DNA of 64,000 nucleotides from positions 992,001 to 1,056,000 of the forward strand of contig NZ_OY764209.1 in the NCBI RefSeq assembly GCF_963668165.1, in the 5' to 3' direction. The notes beneath the pieces are model-generated. The model saw only the letters and a program-made list of their open reading frames with translations. It did not search any database and was not told where the DNA came from. Position numbers and translations under genes: made by a program. Each line of letters opens with the position of its first letter. Position 1 is the stretch's first letter. This document shows, one piece after another, positions 33,775 to 41,577 of the stretch. The DNA is from Marispirochaeta sp. (GTDB lineage Bacteria > Spirochaetota > Spirochaetia > JC444 > Marispirochaetaceae).

Positions 33775-35321
33775 GCTTTTTCTTCCTTGTATATTGATGC
33801 ACTGGACGCATAGCGAATAATCGTCTCTTCATCTGCTTCCGACCAGTCCAGTTCTTTTACAATAGAGCCGGAATTCATAACAAGTATTCGATCGCTTAAT
33901 GCAAGTATTTCCGGTAATTCCGAAGAAATCAAAATTATTCCCTTACCCTCCCGGACAAGCTGATTGATTAACATATAAATTTCATACTTCGCGCCTATAT
34001 CAATGCCCCTGGTCGGTTCATCGAGTATCAAGACATCCGGATTCATTGTCAGCCATTTTGCCAAGACTACCTTCTGCTGATTTCCTCCACTAAGTGAATT
34101 TACCGGGTCTGAGACTACTCCAATGCGAATGCGAAGATCCTCAACTCTCTGTTTAACAAGATCACCCCCTTCACGTTTCGCCAGCATCATCCCTGGACCA
34201 AGCGCATGAAAGGCGAGCAGCAGGTTATCTTCAATGCTCATATTCACAATCAGTCCATGATTTTTTCTGTTTTCGGGGAGCATGCCAATACCCTTTCGTA
34301 TTGCCTTTCTTGGAGACCGGAAGGTTTGAGTATCACTACCGACTGATACCGTTCCCTCTTTCATTTTATCTGCACCAAAAATGGCCCGAGCAAACTCAGT
34401 GCGCCCTGCTCCAACCAATCCTGCCAGACCGACAATCTCACCCCTGCGTACAGTAATATTGCAGCCCCGACATCGTGATCCGTTTTTAACATTTTGTGCT
34501 TTCAGCAGGACCTCGCCGGGTTTGCGTCTCGTTCGAATGGAAAAAAGATCCCCCACATCCCTTCCGACCATTGATGATATCAGTTCGTCCGGATTTGTTT
34601 CGGAGGTTATAAACTCATTAGTTTTTTCACCGTCTCTCAGTACAACAATACGATTTGACAGTTCAAAAATCTCTTCTATTTTATGGGTTACAAAGACAAC
34701 TGTTGTTCCCTGGTTCTTTTGTAAACGGCGGACCAGCTGAAATAATTTATCTACCTCTCTGGGACTAAGAGCTGCCGTCGGTTCGTCCAGTATCAAGAGA
34801 CGAGCTTCGTAGGCAATACCCTTCAGAATTTCCAGAATTTGTTGTTCTGCAACAGATAATCTTGAGACAATCACATCCGGATCCACCGGGAGATCCCATC
34901 CGATTTGCTTATAGAGTTCAAGGGCTCTGTCCCTCATATCCTTTCGGCGTAAAACGGATTTGGTTGTTCCCCGTGCGCAGTCCGAAAGATACAGGTTCTC
35001 CGCAATAGTAAGATCCGGCACCAGATTGAATTCCTGGAGAACAATCCCTACTCCCGCATCTATTGCATCGTTTGTGTCCCTAAATAATATATGTTCACCA
35101 TCAAGCAGGATTTCACCACTGTCAAGGCTCTGAACACCGGCGATAATCTTGGCCAGGGTTGATTTTCCCGCACCGTTCTCACCTACCAATGCGATAATAT
35201 CGCCCTTCTCTATCGTCATACTCATATTCCGAAGAGCCTGAATCCCGCCAAAGCGTTTGTTTATTCCTTTTGCTTCTATTAACGGATACACATCATCCCC
35301 TATTTTTATAGAAACGCTCAA
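33771..35321 (-). CDS. Sugar ABC transporter ATP-binding protein, RbsA type (second system)
   Basis: A 516-residue tandem ABC ATPase. The first domain has Walker A GENGAGKST, Q-loop VLQEFNLVP, signature LSVAEQQILEILKG and Walker B LLILDEPTAAL; the second has VGLAGLVGAGRTEFARAIFG, LSGGNQQKVVLAKWL and VLILDEPTRGIDIG. It powers the sugar importer. The first domain is the natural comparison for the degenerate ABC domain of the kinase fusion at 37980: here the signature glutamines are present, there they are lost. Confidence 0.93.
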   Translation of the reverse strand: MSVSIKIGDDVYPLIEAKGINKRFGGIQALRNMSMTIEKGDIIALVGENGAGKSTLAKIIAGVQSLDSGEILLDGEHILFRDTNDAIDAGVGIVLQEFNLVPDLTIAENLYLSDCARGTTKSVLRRKDMRDRALELYKQIGWDLPVDPDVIVSRLSVAEQQILEILKGIAYEARLLILDEPTAALSPREVDKLFQLVRRLQKNQGTTVVFVTHKIEEIFELSNRIVVLRDGEKTNEFITSETNPDELISSMVGRDVGDLFSIRTRRKPGEVLLKAQNVKNGSRCRGCNITVRRGEIVGLAGLVGAGRTEFARAIFGADKMKEGTVSVGSDTQTFRSPRKAIRKGIGMLPENRKNHGLIVNMSIEDNLLLAFHALGPGMMLAKREGGDLVKQRVEDLRIRIGVVSDPVNSLSGGNQQKVVLAKWLTMNPDVLILDEPTRGIDIGAKYEIYMLINQLVREGKGIILISSELPEILALSDRILVMNSGSIVKELDWSEADEETIIRYASSASIYKEEKA

Positions 35322-35330
35322 TTTGTCTAT

Positions 35331-35374
35331 AGCTGTCTGTTACCTGACAAATCTGTCAGGTAACAGTTACAGCT
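35331..35374 (-). repeat. Intercistronic stem-loop between rbsB-like and rbsA-like genes (second system)
   Basis: TGTTACCTGACA (35338-35349) and TGTCAGGTAACA (35354-35365) form a perfect 12-base stem with a four-base loop; outer arms AGCTGT and ACAGCT extend it past small bulges. On the minus strand no T run follows, so mRNA stabilisation or partial termination is likely. Confidence 0.7.
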
Positions 35375-35416
35375 GTTTTTTCGCGCTTGTCTAAAACTCA
35401 GTCACAGACGATTTCG

Positions 35417-36418
35417 TTATTTCCGAGCTTCCAGCTCTGCAGGGAAAACATTGTCCGCGAGCTGGTCTTCCACATCCAGAACGTTTTCTCTGGTAACCAG
35501 GATCGTGGGAACAAGAACTTTCTCTTCCGGGGTTCCGCCGTTCAGATACTCCCACATGGCTTTGAAAGATTCCCGACCCATCAGGACAGGTTGCTGCATA
35601 GAAGCTGCCGCGATTTGATCTCCGGATTTAATGGCCTCTACTGTTTCAGGGCTTCCGTCAAACCCGACATGAGCTATAATCTTGTAATCCCCGGTATTTT
35701 CCAGGGCTGACAATGCTCCGAGGTTTGCCTCATCATGCTGTGTAAAGAGACCGTGCAGATTCTCATGTGCTGCCAGCAGATCCTGAGTAAAGTTGAATGA
35801 TTCACCCCTTGTGTACTGGTTACACTGCAGAAGATTTACGATATTGATTCCTGCCTCATCCATGGCCTTTGCAAATCCTGCTGTGCGGTCCCGTCCGTTC
35901 TGTCGTGCCTGAGAAATGGCGATCTGAGCGACATCTCCTCCGTCCCAGCCTTTTTTCTTCATAATATCGGCCAGGTATGCGCCAGCCTGATAAGCACCTT
36001 CAAAGTTATCGGAAATGATAAAAGATACAAATTCACCGGAATCGGTTCCGATGTCGCTAATAACGACAGGAATACCATCAGCTTTAGCCAACTCAAGAAC
36101 AGGAGGACATGAGGCGCTATCGGTAGGAGAAATGATTATTCCATCAACTCCCCGCTGAATCAAATCCTGCACGTTCTGCAGCTGTGTTGCAGCATTAAGC
36201 TCCGAATCAGAGTCAATAATAATCACCTTTTGACCAACTTTTTCAGCTTCCTGCTTTATTCCATCTGAAACATTCTTCCAGAAGGGAACGTGAAGAGCAG
36301 GTGTTACATATGCAATGATAATCCCCTCGGAATCACTTGATGCTTCCTGCTCTCCCGCAGCAAAAACCATCGACATTAAAACACAACTTACAATCAGACA
36401 CAGAAATAGTTTCTTCAT
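35417..36418 (-). CDS. Sugar ABC transporter substrate-binding protein (RbsB-like, second system)
   Basis: A 333-residue periplasmic-binding protein with a signal peptide cleaved around VFAAGEQEA. It has the type I fold: HVPFWKNVSDGIKQEAEKVG, LIQRGVDGIIISPTDS, FIISDNFEGAYQAGAYLADI, GLFTQHDEANLGALSALEN. A good ribosome site (AAAGGAG) precedes the ATG. It is the first gene of the operon and lies just downstream of a near-consensus sigma-54 promoter; a divergent NtrC-type activator gene starts 205 bases away. Confidence 0.92.
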   Translation of the reverse strand: MKKLFLCLIVSCVLMSMVFAAGEQEASSDSEGIIIAYVTPALHVPFWKNVSDGIKQEAEKVGQKVIIIDSDSELNAATQLQNVQDLIQRGVDGIIISPTDSASCPPVLELAKADGIPVVISDIGTDSGEFVSFIISDNFEGAYQAGAYLADIMKKKGWDGGDVAQIAISQARQNGRDRTAGFAKAMDEAGINIVNLLQCNQYTRGESFNFTQDLLAAHENLHGLFTQHDEANLGALSALENTGDYKIIAHVGFDGSPETVEAIKSGDQIAAASMQQPVLMGRESFKAMWEYLNGGTPEEKVLVPTILVTRENVLDVEDQLADNVFPAELEARK

Positions 36419-36452
36419 AATGTATCTCCTTTCTAAACTCTATGTGTAATTA

Positions 36453-36469
36453 AGCAAACATCATGCCAG
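36453..36469 (-). promoter_or_regulatory. Sigma-54 (-24/-12) promoter of the second sugar operon
   Basis: The minus strand reads CTGGCATGATGTTTGCT, matching YTGGCACG-N4-TTGCW except T for C at the sixth core base, with the GG and GC pairs 12 bases apart. Predicted start near 36442 gives a leader of about 24 bases with a good ribosome site. An NtrC-type activator is encoded divergently. The match is seen; use by sigma-54 is inferred. Confidence 0.75.
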
Positions 36470-36543
36470 ACATGCAAGCTCAAATTGAAGCTGCTGAATT
36501 AAAACATTTCCCAGTAGGAGTTTATTTGCACTATTTAATTTAT

Positions 36544-36578
36544 GTTGACAGTGCGTGTCCGACCGGCTTATAGTCAAC
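36544..36578 (+). promoter_or_regulatory. Promoter and inverted repeat before the NtrC-type gene
   Basis: TTGACA (36545-36550) and TATAGT (36569-36574), 18 bases apart, should start the regulator mRNA. The same span is bounded by GTTGAC (36544-36549) and GTCAAC (36573-36578). A second palindrome ACACA-G-TGTGT lies at 36606-36616. These repeats are 75-165 bases upstream of the sigma-54 promoter, the right range for activator sites. Confidence 0.5.
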
Positions 36579-36622
36579 GGTGTGCATTTTGAAAACACTC
36601 CAGCTACACAGTGTGTAAAATT

Positions 36623-37972
36623 ATGATACAACCACCAAGAAATAAATGTTCAGTCCTGGTAGTAGACGATAGAGAAAAGGTCTGCCAAACTCTGGTAAAG
36701 AACTTTCTCAAGCTCGGTTATAACGCCGCTTTTGTGACATCCGGGTCAGAGGTTCTTCATACAATCCGGACAAAACAACCTGATACTGTTCTGCTGGATA
36801 TAATGCTTGGTCACGATAACGGGATAGATATCCTGAAAATGGTAAAGCAGGAGAATCCTGCTCTTCCGGTCATTATGATAACCGGATATGCCTCAATTGA
36901 CTCTGCTGTACAGTCCCTCAGATGCGGTGCCTATGACTATGTTCAGAAACCTCTTGAATTTGAGGAATTACGGGAAATAGTTGATCGGGCTGCCTGGGAA
37001 TACTCTTCTGACAAACCAGAAACAGTGCATAAACTTTCTTCTCCGAAACTCGTTACCCGGAATAAAGAAATGTTAGCAATTATAGAACGTATAGACAAAC
37101 TGGCGCCTACCGATCTTCCTATACTGATCCTTGGCGAAAACGGGACAGGAAAGGAACTTGTTGCAGACAGGATTCACCAAAAATCTAAACGATCGTGTCA
37201 TCAGATGTTAAAGATAAATTGTGCAGCCCTGCCTGAATCACTTCTTGATAACGAACTCTTTGGACATGAAAAAGGATCGTACACTGGCGCTGAATCAGCC
37301 TTCATGGGTGTTTTTGAGAAGGCCGACGGAAGCAGTCTTATGCTCGACGAAATAGGTGACATGACCTTATCCATACAGGCAAAAATATTAAGGACCTTAC
37401 AGCATAATGAAATCCGCAGGATCGGCGGAACTAAAACAATATCTATCAATGTCCGATTTATAGCAGCTACAAACAAGGATATAGATTCGCTGATCAAAGA
37501 AGGTGAATTCCGCCAGGACCTTTTCTACCGTCTCAATACAGCCACAATAAAGATCCCGCCCCTGCGTGACAGAATCGAGGATATATTCCCCCTGGCTCAG
37601 ACTTTTCTCGAACGATATTCTGTTCAAAAAAACACTAATAGAAAAACATTGACCAGTGATGCCGCGGATGCATTGATCAAATATAACTGGCCAGGAAACA
37701 TAAGGGAATTAAAGAACATTATTGAGTACTCCGCTGCTATTACTGAATCAGATATAATAACCGGGGACGATCTTCCACCACAAATACGTAAGAACGATAC
37801 AAAAATGGCCGCTGTACACGATCCTCTGAATATACGCGAAACTATGGAAAGGGATCTTATACAGAAAACGCTGCAGAAAACCTTGTACAATAAGAGTGAA
37901 ACCGCCAGAATACTAAAAATGAGCCGGAGAACCCTGTATAATAAAATACAACGGTACACTATTGATATATAA
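36623..37972 (+). CDS. NtrC-family sigma-54-dependent response regulator
   Basis: A 449-residue protein. Receiver domain at residues 8-122 with acidic pocket VVDD, phospho-acceptor D59 (TVLLDI), T87 and K109. AAA+ domain at about 145-375: Walker A GENGTGKE (171-178), the sigma-54 contact loop GSYTGA (218-223), Walker B LMLDEIGD, and FRQDLFYRLN with the arginine finger region. C-terminal Fis-type helix-turn-helix (SETARILKMSRRTLYNKIQR). No clear ribosome site is seen; a GTG at 36611 is the other start. The next gene, 7 bases on, is its probable kinase. Target: the divergent sugar operon (inferred). Confidence 0.93.
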   Translation: MIQPPRNKCSVLVVDDREKVCQTLVKNFLKLGYNAAFVTSGSEVLHTIRTKQPDTVLLDIMLGHDNGIDILKMVKQENPALPVIMITGYASIDSAVQSLRCGAYDYVQKPLEFEELREIVDRAAWEYSSDKPETVHKLSSPKLVTRNKEMLAIIERIDKLAPTDLPILILGENGTGKELVADRIHQKSKRSCHQMLKINCAALPESLLDNELFGHEKGSYTGAESAFMGVFEKADGSSLMLDEIGDMTLSIQAKILRTLQHNEIRRIGGTKTISINVRFIAATNKDIDSLIKEGEFRQDLFYRLNTATIKIPPLRDRIEDIFPLAQTFLERYSVQKNTNRKTLTSDAADALIKYNWPGNIRELKNIIEYSAAITESDIITGDDLPPQIRKNDTKMAAVHDPLNIRETMERDLIQKTLQKTLYNKSETARILKMSRRTLYNKIQRYTIDI

Positions 37973-37979
37973 TTAGTAT

Positions 37980-39821
37980 ATGCCTGAAGTACCTTTAATA
38001 GAACTGAAAAACATCAGTCTCTCCTACGGTGATATACCCGCGCTACGGGATATCAGCTTAAGTTTGCTTCCCGGTGAGGTACACGGAATTGTAGGGGAAC
38101 ATGGCGCCGGAAAATCATCCCTGGGAAAAGTAATCAGTGGTGTGGTTCGCCCTCAAGCAGGTGCCCTCTACTTTCAGGGAAAACCCTACGGCAATACGTC
38201 GTTAAAAAAAGTGATGAAACTCGGCATTCAGATGGTGTATCAGCATACACCGTTAATTGAAGATTTTACAGTCATAAAGAATCTCTACTTTGCGCATCAA
38301 CCATCTGCTTTCTTCAGACGCAAACAGTTAAATAAAATAACCGCGGAAGTGAATGACCTGAAAAATAAGTATGGAATTGCCATAGAGACAAATGCCCGAG
38401 TTCAGGATTTAAATCTGTCAGACAAGGCAGTAGTTGATATCATCAAACACGTAATTTCAAATCCCTATCTGTTGATACTGGACGAAGCCTTGGAGAAAAT
38501 TGAAACAAAAAATTTAGGCCCGGTAATCGAGTTGCTCCACGCACTGAAAGATAATGGCATGTCCATACTCTTTATTACTCACAGAATTGATGACCTTTTT
38601 GAATTTGCTGACAGAGTGAGCATCATAAGAAACGGTACTGTACTGTTAAGTGAATATGTCTACAACATAGACAAGATCAACCTGATTAGAATGACGTACA
38701 CACAGATCAACAAAAAAAAATATCCCGGGGTATACAGTCAGGAATTTTATCGTCTGCTAAAATACAATGAAGCAATTTTACGTAAACTACCGATAAATCT
38801 TATAGTAATAGACACAAGCGAACGAGTAAGATTGGTAAACGAGTACTGTAAAAAGTATTTTGGCATTGATGACAACACGAATATAGACATAACACTCGAT
38901 CAAATCATTGACCGCGGTTCTGAGTCCTTTCGCTCAGCCATGCAAAGCGCGATTAAAAAACGAAGCGAAGAGGTCTTTTATCACCTTCCGCTACGCATGG
39001 GAAATCGTGAGATCGTAACGAATCTGCGGGTATTGCCTATTTTCGATAAGCACTCGTTTATTGGTTCTATCATAATAATTGAAGATATTACAGAATACGA
39101 TAAATTACAAAAACAGTATATCTTATCGGAAAAGCTTGCTTCTGTCGGCTTGCTCTCTGCCGGAGTTGCCCATGAAATAAACAATCCCCTTGAGATAATG
39201 CTTAATCAGCTAAACTATATAAAGCTGTCTTTTCAAAACCAGGAACTGACAAGCTTGATAGATGATGTAAAAGAAGAGGTTACCTTCATCGCCAAAATTG
39301 TGAGGAACCTTCTATCCTTTACAGACAATCACAAGATTGAAGAAGAGATCATAGAAATCAATCAACTTATAAACGAAGTTCTTCGCTTTATTCGGTTTTC
39401 TGCAAATAAGCGCTCAGTACAGATCACTGTGGATAACGATCCAGCTCCTCTTTTTATAAAAGCTAATACCGATGAAATACGCCAGGTTTTTTTGAATCTT
39501 GTTAAGAACAGTTTCGAAGCAATGCCCAATGGTGGCGATATCAGGATTACAATACGCTTTAAAAAGATCAGCAGCAAAAGATATGTGGAGATTCGTCACA
39601 GAGACACTGGTCCTGGAATTCAGACAGAAAACCCTGACGATATCTTTCTCCCATTTTTTACTACAAAGGGTAACGATGGATTAAACAATGGGCTGGGTCT
39701 GTCTGTTAGTTATGGAATTGTTACAAAATACAATGGGATAATACAAGCGGAAAATGCTCCCGATGAAGGTTGCATCTTTATCGTCAGATTACCGCTGCAG
39801 CAACCCGATTCAAAGGACTAA
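37980..39821 (+). CDS. ABC ATPase domain - PAS - histidine kinase fusion
   Basis: A 613-residue soluble protein with no membrane helix. Residues 1-240 resemble the first ABC domain of RbsA: Walker A GEHGAGKSS (39-47), Q88 in the Q-loop, Walker B LLILDE (164-169) and H-loop H201. The signature is degraded to LSDKAV, with the family's QQ lost. Residues about 265-375 look like a PAS domain (NLIVIDTSERVRLVNEYC). Residues 380-605 are an NtrB-like kinase: phospho-acceptor H398 in AGVAHEINNPL, N-box NLVKNSFEAM, DTGPGI and GLGLSVSYG. Co-transcribed with the NtrC-type regulator. I infer that the ABC part senses or docks on the neighbouring sugar permease. Confidence 0.9.
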   Translation: MPEVPLIELKNISLSYGDIPALRDISLSLLPGEVHGIVGEHGAGKSSLGKVISGVVRPQAGALYFQGKPYGNTSLKKVMKLGIQMVYQHTPLIEDFTVIKNLYFAHQPSAFFRRKQLNKITAEVNDLKNKYGIAIETNARVQDLNLSDKAVVDIIKHVISNPYLLILDEALEKIETKNLGPVIELLHALKDNGMSILFITHRIDDLFEFADRVSIIRNGTVLLSEYVYNIDKINLIRMTYTQINKKKYPGVYSQEFYRLLKYNEAILRKLPINLIVIDTSERVRLVNEYCKKYFGIDDNTNIDITLDQIIDRGSESFRSAMQSAIKKRSEEVFYHLPLRMGNREIVTNLRVLPIFDKHSFIGSIIIIEDITEYDKLQKQYILSEKLASVGLLSAGVAHEINNPLEIMLNQLNYIKLSFQNQELTSLIDDVKEEVTFIAKIVRNLLSFTDNHKIEEEIIEINQLINEVLRFIRFSANKRSVQITVDNDPAPLFIKANTDEIRQVFLNLVKNSFEAMPNGGDIRITIRFKKISSKRYVEIRHRDTGPGIQTENPDDIFLPFFTTKGNDGLNNGLGLSVSYGIVTKYNGIIQAENAPDEGCIFIVRLPLQQPDSKD

Positions 39822-39824
39822 AAG

Positions 39825-40976
39825 GTGCAACACTCAGAACTCTCAGCCGAAACCCTCAGTTTCATGAAGAGCCTTGGCTTTCCCCGGCTCAAGGTTCACC
39901 ATGCCTACAACCACTTTGATTTTACCGAAGGAGGGCGCAGAATCCTGGTAATCGGCCCCATGGGCTCGGGCAAGACAGAGTTCTCCGCCAGGGTTTGGCG
40001 GGACGCCCGTATCGCCAGGCAAAAATCCTCCGTAGTGGCCGAACAGACAACCAGCGGACAGGCGGACCGGCGAATCGTTTATTTTATCCGTTCTGCCATG
40101 GACAAGCTCCGCTTTCCCGATTACCCCTCCGACGCGCTGGCCTACCGCGGAGGATATGAGCGCTGCGGAGAGAATATCTGTTATATTACCAGCTCCTTTG
40201 AGCTTGAACAGGTTATTCATGACCATCCGGAGGCCGGAACATGGATAGTGGATGAGGCAAGCTTCTATGATGAGCGGACCGCTTATGTCGTTAAGGAAGC
40301 CTCGTTACGAAACAATCTGGTTTTTATTTTTCCCACCCTGGTGCTGAATTTCCGGCGGGACATTTTTAACCGGACAACCCAGTTTCTGCTGGAAAACTGC
40401 ACCGACATCTTTCCCCTCACAGCGTACTGTGAACACCCTGATTGTATCGAGGATTCCTTTTATACGTATCGGTATTACCATATTGACGGAGAGGAGTGCC
40501 CGGCTCTCTATTTTGACCCGTTGATTATCATCGGCGGTGACACCATGAAGAATGATCCCCGGCAGCCCAACTACTGTACCCGCTGCGACGAGCACCATTA
40601 CCTTCCGGGAAAGGAGTATACCTATCTGGTGCTGAAACCCCTGGGGGAGAGTGCAACCCGGGGGGATATAGCACCCCTGAGGCGGGAGCTGGAGCTGATC
40701 AAGTCGGACATAGGCCAATCCCGGTTGCACCAGCACCTGGAGAGCCGCTTTCTGCATGGAGAATCACCTGAGCCGGTAAACCTGAACTCCCTTAAGGTTC
40801 CCTGTATTGCCGAGAAAGCACTGATTTTTCTTTTCGCGGAACAGAACCTGATCTCCGAGGACCAGATGCGCTTGCTTGTTGAACAGCTCGATCTGGACAG
40901 GGAGTACATGCAGCAGACCCTGAGAGACAACGGACGTCCCCTGGACCTGGATCAGTACACCTTACCCTTTAAGTGA
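39825..40976 (+). CDS. Thymidine-kinase-like P-loop protein with C-terminal extension
   Basis: A 383-residue protein starting with GTG three bases after the kinase stop. Walker A is GPMGSGKTE (about 44-52), where type II thymidine kinases have GPMFSGKS; then a Walker B-like WIVDEASFYDE, the segment FIFPTLVLNFRRDIF and a zinc ribbon made from CEHPDC and later CTRCDEH. This order is that of tetrameric TK1-type thymidine kinases. A further 110 helical residues follow the kinase part, and the loop details differ, so the nucleoside substrate is uncertain. Another P-loop function is possible. Confidence 0.6.
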   Translation: MQHSELSAETLSFMKSLGFPRLKVHHAYNHFDFTEGGRRILVIGPMGSGKTEFSARVWRDARIARQKSSVVAEQTTSGQADRRIVYFIRSAMDKLRFPDYPSDALAYRGGYERCGENICYITSSFELEQVIHDHPEAGTWIVDEASFYDERTAYVVKEASLRNNLVFIFPTLVLNFRRDIFNRTTQFLLENCTDIFPLTAYCEHPDCIEDSFYTYRYYHIDGEECPALYFDPLIIIGGDTMKNDPRQPNYCTRCDEHHYLPGKEYTYLVLKPLGESATRGDIAPLRRELELIKSDIGQSRLHQHLESRFLHGESPEPVNLNSLKVPCIAEKALIFLFAEQNLISEDQMRLLVEQLDLDREYMQQTLRDNGRPLDLDQYTLPFK

Positions 40977-40985
40977 GTAATCGAA

Positions 40986-41576
40986 ATGATCATAAATCTT
41001 GCCCTTTTTCTTACCGCCCTTATTAATCCCATAAGCAAGATCGCAGTTATATCCATGCTTCCCGAGTCAGCCAGCAAAAAAGTGGTGGAAAAAATCGCTC
41101 TGCGCTCGAGTCTGGTTGCTTTTGCCATGCTTATCGTTTTTGCTCTCGGCGGAAATCTGCTCTTTAAGTCGGTATTTCATATTGAGCTTTTCTCCTTCCA
41201 AAGCGTCGGGGGATTCGTTGTGTTTTTTTACGGCTTCATGGCCCTTCGGCAGGGGGTTTTCTTTGAAGTCTCTTCGCAGCAAAAGCTCATGGACCTCTCC
41301 ATTGTTCCCATCGCCAGTCCCATGATCGCGGGCCCGGCCACAATAACTGCGGTAATCACCCTGTCTGCTCAACACGGTTTCGGCACGGTTACTATTGCCC
41401 TGGCCTTAGCACTGGGGGTGAATCTGGCGGCCATGCTGCTTTCCAGGGCAATTGCTAAGCCTCTGATTCACTTTAATCTCATGGGAGCCCTGATCCGGAT
41501 CACCGGTCTTTTTGTTGCATCTATTGGCGTCGACATGTTGTTCACCGGAATCCGGTCTTTTGTGCAGACCTTATAG
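40986..41576 (+). CDS. MarC-family integral membrane protein
   Basis: A 196-residue protein with six predicted helices. Family marks: ALINPISKIAVISMLPES near the start, GFVVFFYGFMALRQG in the middle and VPIASPMIAGPATITAVITL. MarC proteins were once linked to antibiotic resistance, but their function is not established. It follows the thymidine-kinase-like gene by nine bases and converges with the trehalose gene with one base between them. Confidence 0.9.
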   Translation: MIINLALFLTALINPISKIAVISMLPESASKKVVEKIALRSSLVAFAMLIVFALGGNLLFKSVFHIELFSFQSVGGFVVFFYGFMALRQGVFFEVSSQQKLMDLSIVPIASPMIAGPATITAVITLSAQHGFGTVTIALALALGVNLAAMLLSRAIAKPLIHFNLMGALIRITGLFVASIGVDMLFTGIRSFVQTL

Positions 41577-41577
41577 A

